NCBI GenBank assembly: GCA_002337095.1
Contig: DDFI01000004.1
Location: 1 to 64,000, forward strand
From: Candidatus Saccharibacteria bacterium UBA1932
GTDB lineage: Bacteria; Patescibacteriota; Saccharimonadia; Saccharimonadales; Saccharimonadaceae
Direction: 5' to 3'
Length of the DNA stretch: 64,000 nt
How positions within the stretch are numbered: position 1 is the first letter of the stretch; every line of letters starts with the position of its first letter. The notes below the pieces were generated by a model that was not told the DNA's origin, did no database searches, and was given only the letters and a program-made list of their open reading frames with translations. The position numbers and the translations under genes are program-made. Shown here in pieces: positions 35,635-44,204 of the stretch.

Positions 35635-37171
35635 AAGACGGTAAAAAATTGAATTGGTCGCCCGAATGGGCGGCTTTTTCTTTAGTTTTGCGGAGCAAAA
35701 ACCAAATGTTCTCAGGGGGGAGAAAAGAACTTTGGGCAGCCGTAGGCTGCGCCTGTTTGGTTTTTAGAAACAGGTTCAATCCGTCAATTTGTACCAAGGC
35801 TTGTTTAATCTCCGCAAAACTTCCACTCTTGGCAGTTTCACAGAGTGAAACTGCTGTTTTTAGCCAGTTCCTCATAGGTTCAACCCAAACATTGGCGGCA
35901 AGCGTATGCTTACTGACTTGCTCGTTCAGCGACTTTTTCTCGGACATTAGTTCGGCTTGTTTATTGCGATAGGTTTGCTGGTCAATATCTTGGTCAAGAT
36001 AACTATCTAAAAGTCGCTGTAACTTGCTTTGTAAGTTTGCAAGTCTAGTTTGTGCGCTTGCCACAAACACGCCAGATGTTTGTTCTAGTTTGCGTTCGTC
36101 CTCTGCAAGCATTTTCTCTAACTCTGTCGCCCAACTTTCAGGCAGGGCGTAGCCCTGCAAGATGTCCGACAACTGCGCCGCTAAATCTGGTTCAGTTACG
36201 GCTGGTTCGGTGCATTTAATGGTTTTGTGCTTGCGTGTGCAGCGATAGTAGATATATTCGTGAACATTGCCATTTTTCTGGTGCTTAACTTTCTTTTCGG
36301 CAGTTATGGATAGCCCACACGTTGCACAACGCAAAAGCCCACAGAATATCTGTGGCGCAGTCGTGCCTTTTTGTCTATGTCCTCGCTGCTCGGCAACAGC
36401 CTGAACAGTGTCAAATAGTTTCTTTTCAACAATCGGGGTGTGCCTGCCCTCATATATCTCGCAACAGTAACGGAAATGACCATAATAAAAGGGGTTGGTG
36501 AGCATATATTTAATCTGGTCTTTCTTTAAGGGCAAGCCACCTGATGTTGTTATGCCTTTGGTTGCCAAAAAGTCGGCGATGTTCTGCAACTTTTGATCGC
36601 CTTTGGCGTACAACTCAAATGCCTCAACCACAAACGGCGCACGCCGTTTGTCTACAACAATAGTTTTTGTCCTCACATCATTTATGTAGCCAACAGGCGC
36701 ATTGCCTGGAAACTCACCACGCCTGACTTTTTGGCGCAACCCACGCTTGGTGTTTTCAGACAAATTGTCTACATAGTATTTTGACTGACCAAACGCTATT
36801 GAGAGCATGAACTTACCTTGTGATGTGTTCTCAAACCAAAAGGTCGGGAACTTCAGAGCTTGCACATGCGTTTGGTCGAGTAAATATACAATTTGTCCGC
36901 CGTCCACGCTATTTCTAGCCAGCCTGTCGGGATGCCACGCAATAATGCCGTTTGCTTCGCCGTTTTCAATGCGTTTGAGCATATCGCCAAAAATCTTGCG
37001 TCCGGGTGTTTTGGCTGACTGTTTTTCAACCAACTCGTCCACTATCTGCAAGTTTTCATTTTTGGCGTATGCTCGCAACTCTACGAGTTGCGCCTCAATG
37101 GACAAAACCTGTTTGTCCTCAACATCTGTACTCTTACGAGCATAGATAAAGTATTTTTGTTGGCTTTGCAT
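35582..37171 (-). CDS. Large serine recombinase (integrase) of element 2
   Basis: Serine recombinase of 529 residues, paralog of the element 1 enzyme. Resolvase domain with Ser14 in YFIYARKST and HPDRLARNSVDG, recombinase domain (RAPFVVEAFELYAKG, NPFYYGHFRYCCEIYEGRH), zinc ribbon (CGLLRCATC...YYRCTRKHKTIKC) and coiled coil are all intact. The frame ends antisense inside tRNA-Leu(UAA) (VRGAGIEPARLLVKGF), so the tail is again encoded by the target. ATG at 37171; a leader with a conserved fold precedes it. Confidence 0.92.
   Translation of the reverse strand: MQSQQKYFIYARKSTDVEDKQVLSIEAQLVELRAYAKNENLQIVDELVEKQSAKTPGRKIFGDMLKRIENGEANGIIAWHPDRLARNSVDGGQIVYLLDQTHVQALKFPTFWFENTSQGKFMLSIAFGQSKYYVDNLSENTKRGLRQKVRRGEFPGNAPVGYINDVRTKTIVVDKRRAPFVVEAFELYAKGDQKLQNIADFLATKGITTSGGLPLKKDQIKYMLTNPFYYGHFRYCCEIYEGRHTPIVEKKLFDTVQAVAEQRGHRQKGTTAPQIFCGLLRCATCGLSITAEKKVKHQKNGNVHEYIYYRCTRKHKTIKCTEPAVTEPDLAAQLSDILQGYALPESWATELEKMLAEDERKLEQTSGVFVASAQTRLANLQSKLQRLLDSYLDQDIDQQTYRNKQAELMSEKKSLNEQVSKHTLAANVWVEPMRNWLKTAVSLCETAKSGSFAEIKQALVQIDGLNLFLKTKQAQPTAAQSSFLPPENIWFLLRKTKEKAAHSGDQFNFLPSLVRGAGIEPARLLVKGF
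35630..35764. repeat. Integrase-module inverted arm, left (element 2)
   Basis: 135 bases identical to the reverse complement of 37321-37455. Like the arm of element 1 it has a terminator-like hairpin (CGCCCGAATGGGCG then T-run), here with a different stem sequence, followed by a conserved stretch around CAGGGGGGAGAAAAGAA. Confidence 0.9.
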
Positions 37172-37320
37172 AGTGTTACCCCCTAAAACTTAAATGACCG
37201 CCTAGTTGCACACAAGCTAGAAAAGACTAGATTGTACTAGACGGCCATTTAAGCCAACAAAAATAGCCTTCTCAAAACTTGTGTGCATTTGTATTATACC
37301 AAAAACCGCCAATGGCGGCT
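37172..37320 (-). promoter_or_regulatory. Structured leader of the element 2 integrase gene
   Basis: TATAAT (37298-37293, minus strand) follows a hairpin GCCGCCATTGGCGGT with a T-run. In the leader a 15-bp stem (37236-37250 with 37192-37206) competes with a 10-bp stem (37278-37287 with 37207-37216). Bases in the first stem differ from those in element 1 on both sides, keeping the pairing. Confidence 0.55.
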
Positions 37321-37455
37321 AAAACCAAACAGGCGCAGCCTACGGCTGCCCAAAGTTCTTTTCTCCCCCCTGAGAACATTTGGTTTTTGCTCCGCAAAAC
37401 TAAAGAAAAAGCCGCCCATTCGGGCGACCAATTCAATTTTTTACCGTCTTTGGTG
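37321..37455. repeat. Integrase-module inverted arm, right (element 2)
   Basis: Perfect inverted copy of 35630-35764, ending TTTGGTG; its last six bases are shared with the cargo arm. Confidence 0.9.
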
Positions 37456-37701
37456 TCCTTGTACGACAAGGCTAGAACCTATTTTGAGGAAAACGGCTGA
37501 GCCGTGCAGACTCAGCCCCAACGCCTGCGGGCGCACGCGCCCGCTCGCCCCACCAGAAAAATCCCTTTGCCCTTATTTTGATATTTCCCCCGCCGAATTT
37601 CTTTTTTAGTTGAAAAGGGTGTTTTCTGGTGGTTCGGCTACTGCATAAGCAGTAGAGGCGTTGGGGCTTCGCCTAGGCGGCAGAGCCGCCGCGCTACGCG
37701 C
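37450..37701. repeat. Cargo-module inverted arm, left (element 2)
   Basis: 252 bases, one mismatch to the reverse complement of 45688-45939. It carries the box CTAGAACCTATTTTGAGGA (37472-37490) and CCCCCGCCGAATTTC near 37587. Foldback stems inside the arm are 37515-37526/37656-37667, 37550-37560/37622-37632 and 37563-37568/37614-37619, with side hairpins GCGGGCGCACGCGCCCGC and CTACTGCATAAGCAGTAG. Confidence 0.9.
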
Positions 37702-37790
37702 GTCTGCAAGTAGAAACGCAAAACTTGATCTTACCACGTATGTATGATATAAATAGCTACATTAGTTAATGGACAAGGAGAGGTTGCGAG

Positions 37791-37985
37791 ATGGAGCAAT
37801 TAAATCAACAAACTCATCTGGAGACTGAGGAAGTCAAAGATATTGCGCTTTCTGTTGATAGCGCGCCAGAGGATTCGCGAATTAATACAGGTCAAGTAGC
37901 TAACGAATCTGAGAACTTGCCCGACTACGGTCCGATACGCGTTAGTGCGTTTGGCCCAAATACATATGGAGATTTTCATAGCTAG
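37791..37985 (+). CDS. Small acidic peptide, possible precursor peptide
   Basis: A 64-residue peptide, first gene inside the cargo arm. Residues 1-40 are acidic and leader-like (ETEEVKDIALSVDSAPEDS). The last 21 or so are different in character: Gly, Pro, Tyr and Phe rich with a YG/FG pattern (DYGPIRVSAFGPNTYGDFHS) and C-terminal Ser. AAGGAGAGG lies 7 bases before ATG, and TATGATATAAAT about 25 bases further up is a plausible -10. No family is recognised. The leader/core look and neighbouring kinase and ligase-like genes suggest a ribosomally made precursor; this is inference. It could also be an unrelated small protein. Confidence 0.6.
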   Translation: MEQLNQQTHLETEEVKDIALSVDSAPEDSRINTGQVANESENLPDYGPIRVSAFGPNTYGDFHS

Positions 37986-38147
37986 CATTGAGCATTTCAA
38001 AGTACCCTCATATCTTTACAGTTATTAACAATCTCAAATGGTTGCCCTACAAAACACACTCATACTGCTTACAGTATCGTAGTTACTTACTGTAAGTATA
38101 GCAAGCCTCCGGTTGCTGCAAGGGATTTGTGGCAAATATCTTGCTAT

Positions 38148-40571
38148 TTACTTCACAACGATGCTGACGAGGCGACCAGGGATATATAGCACCTTGGTCG
38201 GCTCTTTGTTTTCAAGGAATTTTTGGACGTTTTCTTGCGCCAACGCGAGTGCCTTCACCTCTTCTTCTGAGGCATTTTTGTCAATTTCAACCGTCGCACG
38301 AACCTTACCGTTGACCTGCACAACGAGCTTGATGGTTTCTGTCACAAGGAGCGCTTCGTCCCAATTTGGCCACGGCTCAAAATCGAGCTGACTGTCGTGG
38401 CCAAGCTGACTCCAGAGTTCTGCGGCCATATGTGGCGCGGTCGGCTGGATTAACTTGACCAGTGTCTCGAGGACTTCTTGCCACTGCTCACTGAAACCGT
38501 CAGTCTTGAGCTTATAGAGTTCATTGACGTATTCCATTAGCGCAGCGATAGCAGTATTGAAGCTCAAGCGACGATAGTCATCAGTAACTTTTTTGATCGT
38601 TTGGTGCGTGAGCGTTTGCAACGCTTTCGACTCGCCCTCCACTTTTTGGCTCTCGAGATACTCCTGCGTCAATGTCCAGACGCGATTGAGGAAGCGATAG
38701 ACACCAGCGATACCGCGGCTGTTCCAGCTAGAATTTTCGTTAATCGGACCGAGGAAAAGCTCAAACGTCCGCAGTGCATCAGCGCCGTAACCCTGATCAA
38801 TCACGTCGATCGGATCGACGACATTGCCCTTGCTTTTGCTCATCTTGGTGCCGTCTTCGGCTTGGATCAGACCGTGATACACCAGCTTTTTGACTGGCTC
38901 TGGCTCTGGTACGAGCCCCATATCGAAGAATACTCGGTTCCAAAACCGCACGTATAGCAAATGTGCGACGGCGTGATCACCGCCGATATACATATCAACA
39001 GGCGACCAGTAGCTAGCCTTCTCAGGATCCCACGCTTGCTCGGCATTGTGCGGGTCGGTGTAACGCAGCAGATACCAGCTGCTGCAAGCGTAGCCGTCCA
39101 TCGTGTCAGTTTCACGCGTCATCTCCTCGCCGTTGATGACGACCTTGGCAAAGTCTTTGTCACGCGCTAGTACGCCCTTACCGCTACCGTCTGGTTCGTA
39201 ATTTTCAACCTCTGGCAGCATAACAGGGAGCTGGTCTTCGGGGATGGCGTGCGCGTTGCCGTCTTTGTCGTAGGCAATCGGAATCGGCGCACCCCAGTAG
39301 CGCTGGCGGCTGATGAGCCAGTCGCGCATTTTGTATGTCGTTTTGGCTCGTCCAAGACCTTGCTGTTCGAGCCAGGCCACAATTTCCTCACGCGCGTCAC
39401 TCGATTCCATGCCGTCGTATACTCCTGAATTCACGAGAAAGCCCTCGCCGCGGTACACGCCCGCATCTGGGTTATTTTCAGGTTTTTCAACGACTTCGAC
39501 AATCGGCAAATCGTATTTCTCCGCAAATGCATAGTCGCGCTCGTCGTGCGCCGGCACCGCCATCACCGCACCGGTGCCGTAGCCACCGAGCACGTAATCG
39601 GCGACCCAGATTGGCACGTTTTCGCCTGTCGCAGGATTGACAGCGTAGCTACCCGTGAAGACGCCTGTTTTTTCTTTCGTATCATTGGTGCGTTCGATTT
39701 CTGATTTTTTGACCGCTTCATCGATATACTGATATGTAAATTCGGCGTGATCACCGACAGCGAGCGAGCGAGCGAGTGGATGTTCGGGCGCAAGGACAAG
39801 GGACGTCGCGCCAAAGATCGTATCAGGACGGGTCGAGAAGACCGTAATAATTTCGTCGTTATCGGCAAGCTTGTAATCAATCTCTGCACCGACCGATTTG
39901 CCAATCCAGTTACGCTGCGCCGTCTTGATTTTTTCTGGCCAGTCGAGGTCATCGAGCCCCTCAAGCAGTGCATCGGCATATTCAGTAATCTTGAAAAACC
40001 ACTGCTTCATCGACTTTTTCACAACTTCAGTGCCACAGCGCCAACATTTGCCCGCTTCTACCTGCTCGTTGGCAAGCACGGTCTTATCAACCGGACACCA
40101 CCACTGCAAGCTTTCTTTTTGATAGACCAAGCCCCGCTCGAAGAATTTGGTGAAAATCCACTGTGTCCAGCGATAATATTCTGGATTGGAGGTTTGGACT
40201 TCACGAGACCAGTCGATACTTACTCCAACTTTATCGAGCTGATGCTTGAATTTAGCGATATTCGCTTTAATACTCTCTTGCGGAGAAACGCCGGTTTTTA
40301 TCGCATAGTTCTCAGCTGGAAGACCAAAATTATCGAATCCCATTGGATACATAACATTGTAGTTTTGAGTTCGAAAAAACCGAGTCGTCGCATCAATGAT
40401 TGCATACTCAAAGATGTGACCGACGTGCATACCCGCTCCCGATGGATATGGGAACATGTTCGTGATGTAATATTTTGGCTTGTCTGAGTTTTCGGTTGTC
40501 TCATAGCGCTTATCGTCAACCCAAATCCGCCGCCATTTCTGTTCAATTCTACTGGGATCGTAAGATTTCAT
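38148..40571 (-). CDS. leuS: Leucyl-tRNA synthetase
   Basis: Class I LeuRS, 807 residues, full length and apparently intact. HIGH motif as HVGH (residues 49-52), zinc-like segment CPVDKTVLANEQVEAGKCWRCG, CP1 editing domain with TRPDTIFGATSLVLAPEHPL and GYGTGAVMAVPAHDERDYAFA, catalytic loop WLISRQRYWGAPIP, KMSKS as GTKMSKSKGNVVDP, and C-terminal VQVNGKVRATVEI. TATAAT on the minus strand (40588-40583) is 11 bases before ATG. It lies inside the cargo module of an element inserted at a tRNA-Leu gene. Whether it is a second copy or the only LeuRS cannot be seen. Extra LeuRS genes are known as immunity to LeuRS-directed antibiotics such as agrocin 84. Confidence 0.95.
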   Translation of the reverse strand: MKSYDPSRIEQKWRRIWVDDKRYETTENSDKPKYYITNMFPYPSGAGMHVGHIFEYAIIDATTRFFRTQNYNVMYPMGFDNFGLPAENYAIKTGVSPQESIKANIAKFKHQLDKVGVSIDWSREVQTSNPEYYRWTQWIFTKFFERGLVYQKESLQWWCPVDKTVLANEQVEAGKCWRCGTEVVKKSMKQWFFKITEYADALLEGLDDLDWPEKIKTAQRNWIGKSVGAEIDYKLADNDEIITVFSTRPDTIFGATSLVLAPEHPLARSLAVGDHAEFTYQYIDEAVKKSEIERTNDTKEKTGVFTGSYAVNPATGENVPIWVADYVLGGYGTGAVMAVPAHDERDYAFAEKYDLPIVEVVEKPENNPDAGVYRGEGFLVNSGVYDGMESSDAREEIVAWLEQQGLGRAKTTYKMRDWLISRQRYWGAPIPIAYDKDGNAHAIPEDQLPVMLPEVENYEPDGSGKGVLARDKDFAKVVINGEEMTRETDTMDGYACSSWYLLRYTDPHNAEQAWDPEKASYWSPVDMYIGGDHAVAHLLYVRFWNRVFFDMGLVPEPEPVKKLVYHGLIQAEDGTKMSKSKGNVVDPIDVIDQGYGADALRTFELFLGPINENSSWNSRGIAGVYRFLNRVWTLTQEYLESQKVEGESKALQTLTHQTIKKVTDDYRRLSFNTAIAALMEYVNELYKLKTDGFSEQWQEVLETLVKLIQPTAPHMAAELWSQLGHDSQLDFEPWPNWDEALLVTETIKLVVQVNGKVRATVEIDKNASEEEVKALALAQENVQKFLENKEPTKVLYIPGRLVSIVVK

Positions 40572-40620
40572 GGATAATCGGTATTATATCAAATTACCCC
40601 CATAAATGTCCATTTACGCC

Positions 40621-41607
40621 CTACCGCGCAGTAGTACATATGTCATTCCATAATTTTTCTGGAATGACTATAGAGGGAGTTTCGAGTGCTTTGTTATATC
40701 GATCGTGACTCATGACGCCTGGTAGCTGTTCGTTTTTTAGACCTTCTATAAGTTCAGGTGCCAAGTAGTTGCCCTCCTGTGTCTGTGCATTAATAGCAAT
40801 CATGACCATATTCCCGCGACCCTTGCGATCACCTGCAAGTGTTGATAGCATCGCCTGTAACGCCAGAGAAATCGCATACACCTTGCGATCACCTTTTTGA
40901 TCATCCTTTTGCTCAATATATCCAGTAAACTCACCGTCTTCGAATAGATCATCGATTGATCGAGGCCGACCCCCTGTTGACGTTCGGTAGTGCTCGAGCT
41001 GCAACTCACCCCAATACTTTGCTACCAAGACCTCCCCGAACGAACTAGGTGCCCCCGTTATATCTGTAATTAACTGAGTATTCGCATCATGAACACCAAT
41101 TGCGAGTGGATTTGTTCCTATAATTCTTTTTTGATCACGAGGAGCAGAGGATAGTTTTGGTGTTGAACCAAGTAAGATGCCCGTAGATCCATTTGCTGCC
41201 GTTAAATTGCGCATGTAGTAGCCTAGTGTGTTCGTCGGAAAGGCATTATGTATTATTGCTGTATGCATGCCGTACTGCTCCGCCCGATCTCGTACGAAGT
41301 CAGTTATTTGATTAAGTGCCAAATATCCAATTGATCGCGTGCAGTCGATGTGAGATATTCGATCAGTATCCGAACCTCTGCGCTCAAATACAATAGGCTC
41401 GTCACCACCAAGCTCTTGGCTAATAAGCCATGGAACACGGACAAAGCCATGTGTTCTTTTTCCAGATAGTTCTGCGTATTCGAACTGATTAATAATTTCA
41501 CTGGCAGACTCACTTGAAATCGCCAAGCTCTTTTCGAGTGCTCTCGCACTCTCGTGCTTTAAGTCGTCTCTCCTAACTTCAATGGTTTGGTACGGCTTTA
41601 TACTCAT
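40621..41607 (-). CDS. Ldh_2 family NAD(P)-dependent dehydrogenase
   Basis: A 328-residue member of the malate/L-lactate dehydrogenase-like family (PF02615). LSGKRTHGFVRVPWLI matches the family block with the catalytic His, then HNAFPTNTLGYYMRNLTAANGSTGILLGSTPKLSSAP, and RIIGTNPLAIGV the GTNP cofactor block. The family includes delta-1-piperideine-2-carboxylate / pyrroline-2-carboxylate reductases that form pipecolate or proline, besides malate, lactate and ureidoglycolate enzymes. Beside a ProRS-like protein, an imino-acid substrate is attractive but unproven. AAAGGAAA lies before ATG; the gene is on the minus strand upstream of leuS, so the two may be co-transcribed. Confidence 0.8.
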   Translation of the reverse strand: MSIKPYQTIEVRRDDLKHESARALEKSLAISSESASEIINQFEYAELSGKRTHGFVRVPWLISQELGGDEPIVFERRGSDTDRISHIDCTRSIGYLALNQITDFVRDRAEQYGMHTAIIHNAFPTNTLGYYMRNLTAANGSTGILLGSTPKLSSAPRDQKRIIGTNPLAIGVHDANTQLITDITGAPSSFGEVLVAKYWGELQLEHYRTSTGGRPRSIDDLFEDGEFTGYIEQKDDQKGDRKVYAISLALQAMLSTLAGDRKGRGNMVMIAINAQTQEGNYLAPELIEGLKNEQLPGVMSHDRYNKALETPSIVIPEKLWNDICTTAR

Positions 41608-41724
41608 TTGTGTCGTTTCCTTTCCTCGAGATCTAATAGTGTGATAAGCTAAGTACGTAAGTCTGTCGTTTTAATTTAATATATTGTATAATATTTCTAT
41701 AGAAAGTTAAAGTGAGATTTACAA

Positions 41725-42678
41725 ATGAATAGCCTTCAGTTTTCAGTAGCTACTTTAAATATTACTGTTCTTAGTGATATGGCATTAGATACAAAAGACC
41801 TGTTCGATCCACAACCCTACAACCTAAATACAAGCTTTTATATTCAGGAATACGCTGAAGATAAACTCAAGCATACCGTACAACTCAAAGTATGCGACAC
41901 TATAGACGAATCGTCTGCAACAAGAGTCAAGGAAGAAATCATCGTATCGGGTGACTATTCCGCGCAGACTAACCCACAATTCAATAAGCAATTCGGCCTG
42001 TTTGGCAACAAGGGCATCGTAAACCACCTCATCCTTAGTGAGCTCGAAAAACATGGCATCTCAGTTTTACATGCATGCGCCATTATTCACCCCACAACAA
42101 AACACGTTGTCATAGGCATTGGTGGAAGCGGCTCAGGCAAAAGCGTTCTCGTATCAAACGCATTAAGCAAGGGATGGAAACTCATTGCAACCGAACATGT
42201 GCTTGTTAGCAGCGACGGACAATTGTATATGGGAAATGCATACGACAATATTACGCCGCAAGCTCTCGATTTTATAAAGAACGCACTTCCCAAGGCAACA
42301 CTATTCGAAGATAGAAAGATGGTAGAGCCCATTGGTAGCAAGTCGCTCGCAGATCTTACGCAATACCAATTCAAGGAACCCCAGGTCCAGCTAGGGAATA
42401 ATTTCACCATCGCGCTCATGAAGTTTGGCGATGAGCGGTTTAAGGATGGTGCTGCTATTGAAGATTCTGATTTTGTCCTTCGATGTCTCCAGCAAGTCTC
42501 AAGTGAAAAAATCGCTAGTCCTGTGATTCTGAATAATGATATCATTCCCTCTGTTCTCTTTTCTGGCGATACCCAAAATCGCACAAAAACAATTACATAT
42601 TTACTGAATCATGCTAAAGAAAAAAGTATTGTTGGTGGACAGTATGGCGATATAACTCAATGGCTCGATAAGAGGTAA
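41725..42678 (+). CDS. HPr-kinase-like P-loop ATPase
   Basis: A 317-residue protein. P-loop GGSGSGKS at residues 133-140 in a setting (ISVLHACAIIHPTTKHVVIGIGGSGSGKSVLVSNALSKGWKLIATEHVLV) like the HPr kinase/phosphorylase family, where GWKLIATE corresponds to the metal-binding acidic block after the P-loop. HprK-like kinases occur in peptide-natural-product clusters, including kinases that phosphorylate the C-terminal Ser of a lasso peptide; no phosphotransferase system gene is seen here. It opens a plus-strand operon: the ProRS-like gene starts four bases after its stop. TATAAT near 41687 gives a leader of about 30 bases. Confidence 0.75.
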   Translation: MNSLQFSVATLNITVLSDMALDTKDLFDPQPYNLNTSFYIQEYAEDKLKHTVQLKVCDTIDESSATRVKEEIIVSGDYSAQTNPQFNKQFGLFGNKGIVNHLILSELEKHGISVLHACAIIHPTTKHVVIGIGGSGSGKSVLVSNALSKGWKLIATEHVLVSSDGQLYMGNAYDNITPQALDFIKNALPKATLFEDRKMVEPIGSKSLADLTQYQFKEPQVQLGNNFTIALMKFGDERFKDGAAIEDSDFVLRCLQQVSSEKIASPVILNNDIIPSVLFSGDTQNRTKTITYLLNHAKEKSIVGGQYGDITQWLDKR

Positions 42679-42681
42679 TTA

Positions 42682-44199
42682 GTGAGTCGATCTGTTTCTA
42701 GTCAAAATGATGATCATCTTGCGCTCACAAGGCAGTATATCTATGGGCGTATCCTTGAGCTGCGAAATACACAAAACTTCGAACTCGCAAGGCCTCTTTC
42801 TGAACTTTTACAGCTCCTAGCGGATACACCGTATCGTGCGGTTGTCGACGGTGATATCCAAGCGCTTCTCTCCCTTTTAAGAACTACAGGGTTCGCCGAC
42901 ACTACAAACACCAATTACGGATCAACGATATGGCTACCGAGTGGAACAAAATTCATGAATCATCTTGTCAATACATTTAAGCAGGAGGTGCTTAAGCTTG
43001 GATATGAAGAATACGTCTTCCCGGGACTCGTCTCGCCCGAAAACTTCGACATTCTCGCAGACAATATCTACGATTTTACGGGGAACGCGTTTTTGGTATC
43101 AAGGGGCAGTACCAAGGCAGTATTAAAGCCTACCGGTGAAGCTATCATTTACCCCGTTGTTGCTTCGTGGCTACGCAACGAAGAATGCAAATTACCCTTA
43201 CGAATATTCCAAACTGGTCCATATTATCGATATAAATCAGCGCCACATCCTTATCTTCGTCCCATGGATTCAGCCTTAATGCTTGAAGCACATGGTTTTT
43301 TCAAAAATAGAGTAGCCATGAATAAAGAGTTCGCTAGGTCTGTCAAGCTATGCGAAAGCGTTGCAAGCGCACTATGTATGGATGCATACGTGGTATCGCG
43401 CCCGATCAGCTTCAATAAACCAGTTAGCGAAGAGACGGTCGCATATGACACATTGCTTCCTAATGGAAAAACGATACAGACACTCTTAGCATATAAACAA
43501 GGCCAAGTCTTCTCACGCCCATTCAATGTTAAATCTAAAGACTCAAAGGACTATACTTATCAAGTTACCTACGGAATGACCGAGCGAACACTGTATACTA
43601 CTTTATTTATACATGCTGATCCACTTGGGCTACGCATCCCCGAAAAACTCGCACCAATACAAATTGCGGTTGTTGCTCGAGATAACAGAGCAAAAACGGT
43701 CGAGGCGGCGGAAACGCTCGTTGCCTCTATTACTGCACAAAACATACGCGTTGCAGTCTACTACGAGCATGAAGAAGAGGGTGTCTCTCGACAACTAATC
43801 ACAGCCGGCACACCCTTAATCGCATATGTTGATTCGGAGTTAGCAGGAAAAGGTATTCTTGAAGTTCTAGACCGACGTACATTATCTATAGAAACAGTAG
43901 GCGTTGACGCAGACTTCACTCCGTTGCTTTTAAGAGGAGATGCCGTTCTTGTCGAAGAACAATCACAAAGACGACGCAATAATACCGCCTCTATCGATTC
44001 GGTAGATGCCTTAAAAAACATACACCCAGCCTGTGCGCAGATATATGTGCATAGCTCTCACGAATGTATTGATACTGTTCAAAATATCTCAGGTGGCGAG
44101 TATCTTGGCAGCCAGCTTACGCTATCAGAAGAGAGCAGGCCGTGCCTCGCATGCGAAAAGATGTGCAATACTTTTGGCTTTATTGGGAGGAGGGTGTAA
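42682..44199 (+). CDS. Prolyl-tRNA synthetase-like protein with altered class II motifs
   Basis: A 505-residue class II synthetase homolog nearest to the archaeal/eukaryal-type ProRS. Alignable blocks are LKPTGEAIIYPVVASWLRN...LPLRIFQTGPYYRYKSAPHPYLRPMDSALMLEAHGFF (motif 2 region), LLPNGKTIQTLLAYKQGQVFSRPFNVKSKD and VTYGMTERTLYTTLFIHADPLGLRIPEKLAPIQIAVV (motif 3 region). The usual Arg-Trp-Glu of motif 2 is YRYK, so the Glu is replaced by Lys. Residues expected in the proline pocket (Thr and Glu of PTGE, Arg of YYRYK, His of EAHG) seem kept. An anticodon-binding-like domain and a Cys-containing tail (CLACEKMC...GRRV) follow. GTG start with AAGAGGT upstream. Confidence 0.82.
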   Translation: MSRSVSSQNDDHLALTRQYIYGRILELRNTQNFELARPLSELLQLLADTPYRAVVDGDIQALLSLLRTTGFADTTNTNYGSTIWLPSGTKFMNHLVNTFKQEVLKLGYEEYVFPGLVSPENFDILADNIYDFTGNAFLVSRGSTKAVLKPTGEAIIYPVVASWLRNEECKLPLRIFQTGPYYRYKSAPHPYLRPMDSALMLEAHGFFKNRVAMNKEFARSVKLCESVASALCMDAYVVSRPISFNKPVSEETVAYDTLLPNGKTIQTLLAYKQGQVFSRPFNVKSKDSKDYTYQVTYGMTERTLYTTLFIHADPLGLRIPEKLAPIQIAVVARDNRAKTVEAAETLVASITAQNIRVAVYYEHEEEGVSRQLITAGTPLIAYVDSELAGKGILEVLDRRTLSIETVGVDADFTPLLLRGDAVLVEEQSQRRRNNTASIDSVDALKNIHPACAQIYVHSSHECIDTVQNISGGEYLGSQLTLSEESRPCLACEKMCNTFGFIGRRV

Positions 44200-44204
44200 T
44201 TTAT

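Noticed and set aside
37791..42678. Ordinary lasso-peptide cluster
   Set aside because: The kinase and peptide fit loosely, but no lasso cyclase, leader peptidase or recognition protein is encoded and the core lacks an acidic residue at positions 7-9.
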